A DNA stretch of 64,000 bases, from positions 124,001 to 188,000 of the forward strand of contig NZ_BMNB01000005.1 in the NCBI RefSeq assembly GCF_014646235.1, given 5' to 3'. Position numbers and translations under genes: made by a program. The notes below the pieces were generated by a model that had not been told where the DNA came from, did not search any database, and saw only the letters and a list, made by a program, of their open reading frames with translations. The stretch is from Micromonospora sonchi (GTDB taxonomy: Bacteria; Actinomycetota; Actinomycetes; Mycobacteriales; Micromonosporaceae). Of this stretch, positions 52,060-59,961 are shown piece by piece; position 1 is the stretch's first letter, and every line of letters begins with the position of its first letter.

Positions 52060-52081
52060 GAACGCCCGCTCCCCGGCGCTT

Positions 52082-52951
52082 TCAGCCGCTACGGCGACGG
52101 CGTTGCAGCGCCACGCCGGCGGTGACCGCGCCGACCACGAGTCCGGCGGCGGCGGTCGACGGAACGGCGATCTTCACGGCGCGGCGGCCGGTGCGGAAGT
52201 CGCGTACCTGCCAGCCCTGTCGGCGGGCCTGACGCAGCAGAGCGGTGTCCGGGTTGACCGCCACCGCCCGGCCGACCGTGGAGAGCATCGGCAGGTCGTT
52301 GGCGGAGTCGCTGTAGGCGGCGCAGCGATCCAGGTCCAGGCCCTCCACGGCGGCGAGCTGGGTGATCGCCTCGGCCTTGGCCGGCCCGTGCATCAGGTCG
52401 CCGATCAGCCGGCCCGTGTACGCTCCGTCGATAACCTCGGCGACCGTACCGATCGCACCGGTCAGGCCGAGGCGGGTGGCGATCACCCGGCCGATCTCCA
52501 CGGGGGCGGCACTGACCAGCCAGACCCGTTCGCCGGCGTCGAGGTGCCCCTGGGCCAGATGTCGGGTGCCGACCCAGATCCGGGGTGCCATCAGCTCGTC
52601 GAAGATCTCCTCGGTGAGCCGCTCGACATCCTCCACCCGCCAGCCCTCGACGAAGGCCAGGGCGGCCTCCTTGGCCCGCGACATGTCCCCGGCGTGCTCC
52701 CGGGCAAGCAGCCGGAAACGCAGCTGCTGCCAGGCGAACCGGGCCAGGTCCGCGCCGGTGAAGTAGTTGCGCGCGGCGAGACCACGGGCGAACCAGTAGA
52801 TCGAGGCACCCTGCATCATCGTGTTGTCCACGTCGAAGAAGGCGGCGGCGCTGGGATCCGGTGCGACCGGCGGAGCGGGCTCCGTCTGGGCCCAACCGGC
52901 GGTGTGCCCCTGCGTGTCGGTGCTGACGGTCACCTTGCGGCTGCGCGCCAC
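52082..52951 (-). CDS. HAD-IB family hydrolase with C-terminal membrane helix
   Basis: HAD-IB phosphatase of 289 residues (SerB1/CicA-like). Motif I FFDVDNTMM, motif II VSAAP, motif III lysine in GPAKAEA and motif IV AYSDSANDLPML are all present. A hydrophobic helix near the C-terminus (TAAAGLVVGAVTAGVALQ) followed by RRRRSG suggests membrane tethering. Corresponds to Rv0505c (serB1). Phospholipid-related phosphatase is possible given the acyltransferase next to it; true phosphoserine specificity is not shown. GTG at 52951. Confidence 0.88.
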   Translation of the reverse strand: MARSRKVTVSTDTQGHTAGWAQTEPAPPVAPDPSAAAFFDVDNTMMQGASIYWFARGLAARNYFTGADLARFAWQQLRFRLLAREHAGDMSRAKEAALAFVEGWRVEDVERLTEEIFDELMAPRIWVGTRHLAQGHLDAGERVWLVSAAPVEIGRVIATRLGLTGAIGTVAEVIDGAYTGRLIGDLMHGPAKAEAITQLAAVEGLDLDRCAAYSDSANDLPMLSTVGRAVAVNPDTALLRQARRQGWQVRDFRTGRRAVKIAVPSTAAAGLVVGAVTAGVALQRRRRSG

Positions 52952-53046
52952 CCGTTCCCCCTCATGTTGCCCGCCGGGCCTGCTGGTGCCCCCGGTCCGA
53001 GGGTAACCGGCCAGGCGGTCGACCGTTCCGATCGCGGTGCGACCGC

Positions 53047-53907
53047 TCAGGGGCAGGTGCCGGGGGTGGGGCCGAGATGATCGCTGGCGGTGGTGGCGGG
53101 CTGACCGCAGCCGATGGCGGTGCGCAGCGTGTCGGCGCGTTCGGCGACCGACTCCAGCAGGACCAGAGAGTGCGAGGTGCGCTCCCGGTCGGCCCGGGAC
53201 GCTCCCTCCGTCAGTGCGTCGAGGGCCCGGCGCTGCCGGCCGACGAAGCTGTCGACCGCGTCCAGCGGCGCGGCGTCCGCACGCTGCGCCGCAGCGCCGG
53301 TGAGGAGGCGTACGCCCTGGCGGGTGTCCGAGTCCATGTCATCCAGCACCGCGCTGTACCCGGCCCGGTCGCCCCGCAGCGCGGACGCCTCGGCCAGCCG
53401 GGTGCGGGCGAAGCCGAGGAAGAGTTGGCCTCGGTTGATCTCGGAGCTGGTCAGCGCGAGCTGGGCCCGCTCGGTGCCGCGCTTCATGCCGTACAGCGCG
53501 TCACCCGGCACGGCGTTCTCGCTGGCCGCCGAGATGCCGGAGACGGCGATGGCGCCGGCCGCGATGCCGACCAGGATCGCGCCGCGGGCGCGGGCCCGGC
53601 GAGCGGTGACGGCCGGCAGCAGGGGACCCCGGCCGGCGCTGGCCTTCTCGGCCGGCCGGGCGGCGGCGGAGGTGCCGATGCCATCCCGGGCGGCCGTGGC
53701 AAGCAGCATTGCCCGCAGGCCGGCCCGGAACTCGGGATCCGCCGTGGCCTCGGCCGGTTCGGCGGCCAACTGCCGGCTGAGCGAGACGAGCGGCGTGAGC
53801 TGCTCGTCGGACCGGGAACGGACGTGATGGCGTCGGCCGCCGTTCGCTTCGTCAAGAAGCTGCGCAAAGCGCTCGGCGCGCCGACGGGAGAAGAGGGCGT
53901 TGTCCAC
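53047..53907 (-). CDS. rsbN: DUF5667 protein, probable anti-sigma RsbN
   Basis: Protein of 286 residues downstream of the BldN-type sigma gene. The N-terminal cytoplasmic part (about 1-95) begins VDNALFSRRRAERFAQLLDEA, one hydrophobic segment follows (about 110-130, GAILVGIAAGAIAVSGISAA), then a DUF5667 domain outside (AVPGDALYGMKRGTERAQLAL). In Streptomyces, RsbN is the membrane anti-sigma factor of BldN encoded next to it. The layout here fits that role, though binding is not proven. GTG at 53907 with GAGGAGG Shine-Dalgarno. Reads on the same strand, 272 bases after bldN. Confidence 0.72.
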   Translation of the reverse strand: MDNALFSRRRAERFAQLLDEANGGRRHHVRSRSDEQLTPLVSLSRQLAAEPAEATADPEFRAGLRAMLLATAARDGIGTSAAARPAEKASAGRGPLLPAVTARRARARGAILVGIAAGAIAVSGISAASENAVPGDALYGMKRGTERAQLALTSSEINRGQLFLGFARTRLAEASALRGDRAGYSAVLDDMDSDTRQGVRLLTGAAAQRADAAPLDAVDSFVGRQRRALDALTEGASRADRERTSHSLVLLESVAERADTLRTAIGCGQPATTASDHLGPTPGTCP

Positions 53908-54058
53908 CGCGGCACCTCCTCTCGCTGGACCCGGCCGGTCGGCCGCGGTCACCGGCAGCGACCGATGACCGCGTGACGCCACGGCGGAGGCCGTTGGCGC
54001 CGGTCGCCCGTCATCGGGGAAATCCGGAGGTCCCGGACTGTCACCGGTCGCACCCGGA

Positions 54059-54087
54059 GAAACGCGCCGCGCCGCCTTCCGGTTACG
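54059..54087 (-). promoter_or_regulatory. Possible BldN-dependent promoter of rsbN
   Basis: On the minus strand CGTAAC (54087-54082) is followed after 17 bases by CGTTTC (54064-54059), close to the BldN consensus CGTAAC-N16-CGTTGA known in Streptomyces. It lies about 150 bases upstream of the rsbN GTG. Would give BldN-driven feedback on its own anti-sigma factor. Confidence 0.4.
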
Positions 54088-54179
54088 GGCTGCCGGCCCG
54101 AAATGTCGCAAATTGATCACCGCCCCGAGGCTGCCCGAGGCCGAGATGTCCGGACACCCAGGACGACCATGTTCGTGGA

Positions 54180-55124
54180 CTAGGGCTGGAAACCGTCCGG
54201 GAGCAGCCGGGCCAGGGCCCGGACAGCGCGGTACTGAAGCGCCTTGATCGCGCCCTCGTTCTTGCCCATCGACCGGGCCGTCTCGGCGACCGAGAAGCCC
54301 TGGAGGAAGCGGAGCACGATGCACTCCTGCTGCTCCGGGTTGAGCCGCTTGACGGCGCTGAGCAGGGCGACGTTGGTGATGTGCTCCACCACCGCGGCCT
54401 CCGGGCTACCCTCCGGGCCGCGATCCTCCCGGTCGGCGTCGAGCACATCGCCGGTGGTCACCTCCAGCCGGTAGCGGCCGGACTTGAAATGGTCGGCTAC
54501 CAGGTTGCGGGCGATGGTGACCAGCCAGGCTCCGAGGTCGCGGCCCTGCCAGGTGAAGCTGCCGATCCGCTTGAGCGCCCGCAAAAAGGTGTCGGAGGTG
54601 AGATCCTCGGCGAGTTGCCGGTTGCCGACCCGGAAGTAGACGAAGCGGAAGACGGTGTCGACGTAGCGGTCGTAGATCAGGCCGAACGCCTCGGCCTCAC
54701 CGGCTTGCGCGCGTTCGACCAGGGCCCAGACCTCGGTGGCCGGATCGGAGGGATCGGGGCGACTCGGAAAACCGGTGGAGGCGCCGGGAGCGGCGGGGAC
54801 GGCGGGAAGGATCGTGGTCTCGGCCGCCGGCCGTTCGGTGACCACCCCGTCTCCGCCGCGCCGGGCCTGGGCCGGCATGGTCGGTCGGCTCGGGGAGGCG
54901 ACCCGGCCACCAGCCGGTCCCGCGTTTCCGCCGGGCGTCGATGGTCGATGCGGCGGCTCGTTCTGGTGCGGCCTGCTGCTCACCCGCTGTGCGGCACCCT
55001 CACCCCGAGTGGGCAGGTTGCCCGCGGTGTCCTGCGGGCCGCGACCGCCCGCCCGCTCGTTGACCGGGGTGCGTGCCGGATCGGTCAGGCCCACCAGGCG
55101 GTGCGCGAAGCCGAAGGTGGTCAT
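54180..55124 (-). CDS. bldN: ECF sigma factor, BldN type
   Basis: RNA polymerase sigma factor of 314 residues with an unusual N-terminal extension of about 125 Pro/Gly/Ser-rich residues before region 2 (LIYDRYVDTVFRFVYFRVGN, DLTSDTFLRALKRIGSF) and region 4 (RLNPEQQECIVLRFLQGFSV, ETARSMGKNEGAIK). The ITW-like FTWQGRDLGAWLVTIARNLVADHFKSGR stretch is a hallmark of BldN, which in Streptomyces carries an 86-residue pro-sequence that is removed. It controls aerial-growth genes there; its targets here are unknown. ATG at 55124 with GGAGG. Confidence 0.85.
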   Translation of the reverse strand: MTTFGFAHRLVGLTDPARTPVNERAGGRGPQDTAGNLPTRGEGAAQRVSSRPHQNEPPHRPSTPGGNAGPAGGRVASPSRPTMPAQARRGGDGVVTERPAAETTILPAVPAAPGASTGFPSRPDPSDPATEVWALVERAQAGEAEAFGLIYDRYVDTVFRFVYFRVGNRQLAEDLTSDTFLRALKRIGSFTWQGRDLGAWLVTIARNLVADHFKSGRYRLEVTTGDVLDADREDRGPEGSPEAAVVEHITNVALLSAVKRLNPEQQECIVLRFLQGFSVAETARSMGKNEGAIKALQYRAVRALARLLPDGFQP

Positions 55125-55806
55125 CGTGCCGCCTCCGTTCCGCCGTCCGCCAGCCCGCCGGTGGACGATGGTCGATTGGTCAGGTCACCGCTGGGTAGGA
55201 TGCCTCCGGGGCTTGCCGGCGGGCGGCAGATCCCCTTGAGGTGCTGGTCCGATGCGCTCACGAGCACGGGGGGCCTCCTCGGGCTGAGGGGTGTCGACTC
55301 ACGGCAAAACGGGGTGAGCCGACCCGAGTGATGATAGGGCCAACGTCACCCGCGCGTGGCAAGTCCGTTACACAGGGCCGAAGTATTTCCCGACCCGCCG
55401 GGGGCGTGGCGGACCGGTTGTCCGTCGAGGGTGGTTGACAATCGAATTTCCGGCTGTTTGGGACGAGGTCGCAGGTCAGGGTGGTCGTCAACGATGTATC
55501 GCCGGTCTGCCGAGACCCCGGCTCGGCCTCCGCGCGAGGTGCTCCGCCTGTGGCCGCAACGCCTCGCGGGGCCTTCCGAACGCTGCCGGTGCGGCCCGAT
55601 CGGGTTCCGTGCACGGGACTCAGCCGCGTCCGGCGGTCGGGGGCGCGCGTTGTCGTCGTAGGACCGTCCCGTCCCCCGGCGCCCTCGGTCGTGCGGTGGC
55701 CGGATCCGGCGTCGACCCGGGGCCGGGTGGACGTGGTCGGCTGGAGCAGGGCTGTGCCAGACTCGGCCACCGTGCAGTACGCCGCCGACGCGAGGTGAGG
55801 AGACCG
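55125..55806. promoter_or_regulatory. Long bldN upstream region with BldD-like box
   Basis: 682 bases between bldN and the divergent glutaredoxin gene. At 55327-55350 AGTGA-N14-TCACC matches the known BldD pattern AGTGA(n)TCACC, and a TATCAT box (minus strand, 55336-55331) lies inside it, about 205 bases before the bldN ATG. BldD represses bldN in Streptomyces. A TTGACA word at 55435-55440 has no clear -10 partner. The glutaredoxin gene has a GAGGAG site just before its ATG. No other gene was found. Confidence 0.45.
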
Positions 55807-56058
55807 ATGCGTGAGCCCCGCCTGACCCTGATCACCAGACCTGGCTGTCACCTGTGTGAGGACGCCAAGGCCGCGCTTGATCGGGTGGTCGCGGTCACCG
55901 GCGACCGGTGGACCGAGTGGGATGTCAGCAATGACGTCGAGTTGGAACGCGAGTACGGCGATCGGCTACCGGTGGTGCTGCTCGACGGCAAGGAGCACGG
56001 CTACTGGCGGGTCGAGGAGGACCGGCTGCTGCGGGATCTGACCACGCCTCAGCTCTAG
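55807..56058 (+). CDS. Glutaredoxin-family protein (DUF836)
   Basis: Thioredoxin-fold protein of 83 residues, DUF836/glutaredoxin-2-like. The redox motif C-H-L-C (LITRPGCHLCEDAK) is at residues 16-19, and the cis-proline in DRLPVVLLDG and KEHGYWRVEE are visible. Possible thiol exchange with mycothiol or thioredoxin; unproven. It matches Rv0508 just before hemA. ATG at 55807 has GAGGAG at 6 bases; the frame is open upstream from 55435 but lacks a start signal. Confidence 0.88.
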   Translation: MREPRLTLITRPGCHLCEDAKAALDRVVAVTGDRWTEWDVSNDVELEREYGDRLPVVLLDGKEHGYWRVEEDRLLRDLTTPQL

Positions 56059-56094
56059 CCGCCAGGGATGTTCGCGCCCGGATAGGGTGCGGCG

Positions 56095-56742
56095 ATGACC
56101 CCTGCGCGTACCCATCTGGTGTGGGACTGGAACGGCACCCTGCTCAACGATCTCGATCTGGTGGTGGCCTGCACCAACGCCGTGTTCGTCAGCGAGGGCG
56201 GGCCGACGGTGACCGCGGCGGAGCATCGGGTGCGCTTCCGTCGGCCGATCGCCGACTACTACGCGGAGGTGCTCGGCCGCGCGGTGGACGGCGAGAACTT
56301 CGGCCGCTTAGACAAGATCTTCCACGAGGCGTACCGCCTCGGGCTGACCACCTGTGAGCTGGCCCATGACGCCGTCGACGCGCTGGCGGCCTGGTCGGGC
56401 AGCCAGTCGCTGCTGTCCATGTGGTTCCACGACGAGTTGGTGCCCGCCGTGCGGACGTACGGCCTGGCCGGGCGCTTCAGCCGGGTCGACGGGCTGCGGG
56501 CCGAGGTCGGCGGCGACCGCAAGGCCGAGTCGCTGGTGCGGCACCTCGACGAACTCGGCGTGGACGGTCGTTCGGTGGTGCTGATCGGCGACTCGATCGA
56601 CGACGCCGACGCCGCGCTCTCGGTCGGCGGTCGCGCGGTGCTCTACGCCGGTGGTTTCACCGACCGGGCCCGCCTGGAGGCCTCCGGTCACCCGGTCGCC
56701 GACACCCTGGCGGAGGCGGTCCACCTGGCCCGGTCCGTCTAG
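56095..56742 (+). CDS. HAD-IA family hydrolase (phosphoglycolate phosphatase-like)
   Basis: HAD-IA hydrolase of 215 residues. Motif I is DWNGTLLND (nucleophile Asp, with Asn at D+2 where most phosphatases have Asp), a cap domain covers about 20-85, motif III lysine lies in GGDRKAES and motif IV in LIGDSIDDADAA. The unusual D-x-N motif is seen in some members of this subgroup. Substrate unknown. ATG at 56095 is 6 bases after a TAGGGT box (56083-56088). Confidence 0.85.
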   Translation: MTPARTHLVWDWNGTLLNDLDLVVACTNAVFVSEGGPTVTAAEHRVRFRRPIADYYAEVLGRAVDGENFGRLDKIFHEAYRLGLTTCELAHDAVDALAAWSGSQSLLSMWFHDELVPAVRTYGLAGRFSRVDGLRAEVGGDRKAESLVRHLDELGVDGRSVVLIGDSIDDADAALSVGGRAVLYAGGFTDRARLEASGHPVADTLAEAVHLARSV

Positions 56743-56755
56743 GGCCGCTTCTCCG

Positions 56756-56817
56756 CGTTGACCGTGAGGTCGGCGGCGATGTCGTCTCCTCCGGTGCCGT
56801 CAACCTCATGATCAACG
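56756..56817. terminator. Long-loop inverted repeat between convergent HAD and response-regulator genes
   Basis: CGTTGACCGTGAGGT (56756-56770) and ACCTCATGATCAACG (56803-56817), two mismatches, 32-base loop, between two convergent stop codons. Shares the CATGATCAACG end with the element at 25069-25131. Confidence 0.5.
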
Positions 56818-56830
56818 GGATCGGGTGGGG

Positions 56831-57472
56831 TCAGGTGCGGAGGTAGGCCAGGACGGCTCGGACCCGACGGTGCTGCTCAGTGTCGGGGGGCAGGTCGAGC
56901 TTGGTGAAGATGTTGCGGACATGCTTCTCGACCGCGCCGTCCGTCACAACGAGGGTGCCGGCGATCGCGGTGTTGGAGTGCCCCTCGGCCATCAGGGCGA
57001 GCACCTCGCGCTCGCGTGGGGTCAGGTTCCGCAGCGGGTCGTCGCGGCGGCGGCGGGCGAAAAGCTGGGCGATCACCTCGGGGTCCAGGACGCTGCCACC
57101 GTCGGCGACCCGCTCCAAGGCGTCGAGGAACTCGCCGATCGCGGCCACCCGGTCCTTGAGCAGGTAGCCGATCCCGGCCCCGGTGGCGAGCAGATCGTCG
57201 GCGTACGACACCTCGACGTACTGGGAAAGCACCAGGATCGGCGTCCGGGGCACCAGCCGGCGGGCCTCGACGGCGGCCCGCAGCCCCTCGTCGGTGTGCG
57301 ACGGCGGCATCCGGACATCGACGATCGACACGTCCGGACGGTGGGTCACCACGGCCGCCACCAGGGACTCCCCGTCACCGACGGCGGCCACCACCTGGTG
57401 GTCGCGCTCGGTGAGCAGCCGGACCAGCCCCTCCCGGAGCAGGACGGCGTCGTCGGCGATCACGATCCGCAT
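56831..57472 (-). CDS. NarL/LuxR-type response regulator
   Basis: Response regulator of 213 residues: acidic pair D7/D8, phosphoacceptor D52 (VSIVDVRMPPSHTDEG) and a LuxR HTH (LTPREREVLALMAEGHSNTAIAGTL, then VTDGAVEKHVRNIFTKLDL). Acts with the histidine kinase upstream, 25 bases away on the same strand. ATG at 57472 is chosen; a GTG at 57490 is in frame. It likely binds the 11-bp inverted repeat upstream of the kinase gene for autoregulation. Confidence 0.92.
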   Translation of the reverse strand: MRIVIADDAVLLREGLVRLLTERDHQVVAAVGDGESLVAAVVTHRPDVSIVDVRMPPSHTDEGLRAAVEARRLVPRTPILVLSQYVEVSYADDLLATGAGIGYLLKDRVAAIGEFLDALERVADGGSVLDPEVIAQLFARRRRDDPLRNLTPREREVLALMAEGHSNTAIAGTLVVTDGAVEKHVRNIFTKLDLPPDTEQHRRVRAVLAYLRT

Positions 57473-57497
57473 GGACGTGTTGTCTACCACGAACCGC

Positions 57498-58802
57498 TCA
57501 CAGCGGCAGTTCCGCGCGTACCTCGGTGGGGCCGCCGGCCGGGCTCGTCACGGTGAGCTGCCCGCCGGCCGCGCGGACGCGGTCGGCGATTCCGGCCAGT
57601 CCATGCCCCTTGGCCAGGTGCGCGCCGCCCTGGCCGTCGTCGGCGACGCCGACCCGCAGCTGCGACCCGTCCCGCTGGACGGTGACCTGGCACTCGGTGG
57701 CCCGGCTGTGCTTCGCCACGTTGGTGAGCGCCTCGGCGACCACGAAGTACGCCGTGCTCTCCACGGCCGGGTCCAGCCGTCCGCCGGGCGTACCCAGGTC
57801 GTCCTCGACCTGTAGTTCGGTGGGAACGAGGGCGAGGGCGGCGAGGGCGGCCAGGGCACTGGGCAGCCCCCGGTCGACCAGAATCGGCGGAGCGATTCCC
57901 CGGGACAGCCCCCGCAGCTCGTTCAGGGTCTCCCGGGTCTGGGCGACCGCCTCGTCCAGGGTCCGCCCGGCCGCCCCCGGATCGGCGGCGAGCTGCTGCC
58001 GGGCCCGGCTGAGGTCCATGGCGAGGCGGACCAGGCGCTGCTGCGGGCCGTCGTGGATGTCCCGCTCCAGCCGGCGCAGCGCGGATGCCTCCGCAGACGC
58101 GGCGGCCCGCTTCTGTTCCTCCAGCATGATGATCCGGTGCCGCATCTCGGCCACCCCGGTCAGCAGGGAACGGGCCAGGCCGGCCTGGAACCGGGCGCAG
58201 CCGCGCGCCACCAGCGGCAGGGTGAGCAGGAAGAACAGCCCGATCGAGAGGTTCAGTGCGAGGCGTGCCGCGACACCGTCCCCCATGCCGAGCAGCTCGC
58301 TGAGGTCCTGGTTGTCGGGGCCGTCGGGCAGCGCCCAGAAGTAGGCCGGGTAGAGCATGCCCCCGACGGCTCCGGCCCACCAGGTGAGCACCACGGCGAA
58401 CGTGGATAGCTCCACCATCGGCCGGACGAGCGCGTGCAGCAGGTCGAGCCAGGACTGGGTGTCCCGCACCGGCACCAGGCTCCGCCGCCAGATGCCCTCG
58501 GACGGGTCGGGGGTCAGGTAGTCGGGCCGGACCAGTGGCTGGCGCAGCAGGGTGGCGATCCGCAGCCGCTCGAAGTCGGCCAGACTGCGGACCACCTGGA
58601 GGGAGCCGGCGAGGACCGGCAGGCCGATCGCGACGACCAACAGACCGCTGCTGAGTGAGATTCCCGCCACGGCCAGCACGAAGGCCGCCAACCCGAGCGG
58701 CATGCCGGAGAGCACGTAGCCCGAATCCAGGAGGAGTTGCCGGTGGACGATCCGGACACGGGTGGTGACGGTGGGCGCGGGGGTCATCGGTACGACGGTC
58801 AC
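57498..58802 (-). CDS. Sensor histidine kinase with N-terminal sensor domain
   Basis: Histidine kinase of 434 residues. The membrane region has two pairs of helices (about 33-70 and 130-200) in the PF13796-type 'sensor' arrangement, followed by HisKA_3 with H250 (RDIHDGPQQRLVRLAM) and an HATPase domain ending GHGLAGIADRVRAAGG. The partner regulator follows. GTG at 58802 is preceded at 6 bases by a TAGCCT box (58809-58814 on this strand), so the transcript is probably leaderless; ATG at 58787 is the alternative. Similar systems sense envelope stress; the signal is unknown here. Confidence 0.92.
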   Translation of the reverse strand: MTVVPMTPAPTVTTRVRIVHRQLLLDSGYVLSGMPLGLAAFVLAVAGISLSSGLLVVAIGLPVLAGSLQVVRSLADFERLRIATLLRQPLVRPDYLTPDPSEGIWRRSLVPVRDTQSWLDLLHALVRPMVELSTFAVVLTWWAGAVGGMLYPAYFWALPDGPDNQDLSELLGMGDGVAARLALNLSIGLFFLLTLPLVARGCARFQAGLARSLLTGVAEMRHRIIMLEEQKRAAASAEASALRRLERDIHDGPQQRLVRLAMDLSRARQQLAADPGAAGRTLDEAVAQTRETLNELRGLSRGIAPPILVDRGLPSALAALAALALVPTELQVEDDLGTPGGRLDPAVESTAYFVVAEALTNVAKHSRATECQVTVQRDGSQLRVGVADDGQGGAHLAKGHGLAGIADRVRAAGGQLTVTSPAGGPTEVRAELPL

Positions 58803-58855
58803 GTTTCGAGGCTATGGCGCGGAACCCGCTCGGCCCATCCCGTGCGCCGGCCTCT

Positions 58856-58881
58856 CCATGGTAGGGCTCTCCCTACCATGG
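58856..58881 (-). promoter_or_regulatory. Operator palindrome upstream of kinase-regulator operon
   Basis: Perfect 11-bp inverted repeat CCATGGTAGGG-CTCT-CCCTACCATGG, centred about 56 bases upstream of the TAGCCT box. Position suits an activator site, most likely for the response regulator of this operon. The rest of 58803-59190 has no other gene. Confidence 0.65.
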
Positions 58882-59053
58882 GCGAGAAATTCGCGTCGTC
58901 GAGCGGTGACATGACGTTACTGGGCGCGCGTGATTGGTCAGAGAAGTCGGGATTGGGCAATAATCGCGCCGGCGGGTCGCCACGAGGATTGTCATCGATC
59001 TTGCGGAAGGGAGGGGCTGGTGAAGACGGGGTGCGTGCCAACAAGATCGCGAT

Positions 59054-59082
59054 TTGTGCACGTCTTCACAAGCGCCTACTCT
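59054..59082 (+). promoter_or_regulatory. Promoter with Rex operator for rex-hem operon
   Basis: TTGTGCACGTCTTCACAA (59054-59071) matches the Rex operator TTGTGAANNNTTCACAA with small deviations. Its first six bases (TTGTGC) and TACTCT (59077-59082) form -35 and -10 boxes at 17-base spacing, so Rex binding would block the promoter. About 108 bases of leader precede rex. Confidence 0.75.
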
Positions 59083-59190
59083 GTGATTCCGACGCGTCCT
59101 GCTAGCACAGCCGGCAATCTCGGTCGTCAGCGGGAGTCCCTAGTTGGCCGGCCGGTGGAGTTGGTCAAGGATCGCACCGCACGGAGTCTC

Positions 59191-59961
59191 ATGAGTCAGC
59201 ACCGTCACCCTGGCGCGCCCGACCGCGCCGGTGCCGTACCGGCGCTTCCGGATCTGCCTGAGGCGACGGTGGCCCGGCTGCCCGAGTACCTCCGTGCCCT
59301 GCACAATCTCGCCGAAACCGGTCACGAGACGATTTCCAGCGAAGGGTTGGCCAACGCCGCCGGGGTCAACTCGGCCAAACTCCGCAAGGACCTGTCCCAG
59401 CTCGGCTCGTACGGCACCCGGGGGGTCGGCTACGACGTGGGGCTGTTGATAGAGCAGATCGAGTACGTGCTCGGTCTCACTCAGCGCCGGGCGGTCGCGC
59501 TGGTGGGCGTGGGTAACCTCGGTCACGCCCTGGCCGGGTACGACGGCTTCGCCAGCCGCGGCTTCCGGATCGCCGCCCTCCTCGACGCCGACCCCGGTCG
59601 GGTCGGCGAGGAGATCAACGGCCTTGTCGTCCGGCACATCGACGAGCTGCCCCGGGTGGCGGCCGAGGACTCGATCGCGATAGGTGTCATCGCCACCCCC
59701 GCGACAGCGGCCCAGCAGGTGGCGGACCAACTCGTGGCCGTCGGCGTGACGAGCATCCTGAACTTCGCGCCCTGCGTGCTCTCGGTCCCCTCCGGCGTCG
59801 ACGTACGCAAGGTCGACCTCGCCGTCGAGCTTCAGATCCTGTCGTTTCATGAGCACCGCAAGGCATCCCAGACCGCGTTTCCCACCGCCGGTGGGTCCGC
59901 CCTGACCGCCCTTCCGGGTGGCCTCGCGGTCACCGAGAGCCAGGAGGCGATCGGCACGTGA
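59191..59961 (+). CDS. rex: Redox-sensing transcriptional repressor Rex
   Basis: Rex repressor of 256 residues that senses the NADH/NAD+ ratio. N-terminal winged helix (LPEYLRALHNLAETGHETIS, then NSAKLRKDLSQLGSYGTRG) and a Rossmann NAD(H) domain with GVGNLGHAL, ending with a domain-swapped helix (VDLAVELQILSFHEH). First gene of the haem operon; the next gene overlaps its stop by 4 bases. Autoregulated through the site at 59054-59071. ATG at 59191 begins MSQHRHPGAPD; the N-terminal 20 residues are variable. Confidence 0.95.
   Translation: MSQHRHPGAPDRAGAVPALPDLPEATVARLPEYLRALHNLAETGHETISSEGLANAAGVNSAKLRKDLSQLGSYGTRGVGYDVGLLIEQIEYVLGLTQRRAVALVGVGNLGHALAGYDGFASRGFRIAALLDADPGRVGEEINGLVVRHIDELPRVAAEDSIAIGVIATPATAAQQVADQLVAVGVTSILNFAPCVLSVPSGVDVRKVDLAVELQILSFHEHRKASQTAFPTAGGSALTALPGGLAVTESQEAIGT

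Noticed and set aside
55435..55806. N-terminal extension of the glutaredoxin-like protein from a TTG at 55435
   Set aside because: The extension is Arg/Gly-rich without domain features, and the ATG at 55807 has a clear GAGGAG site.
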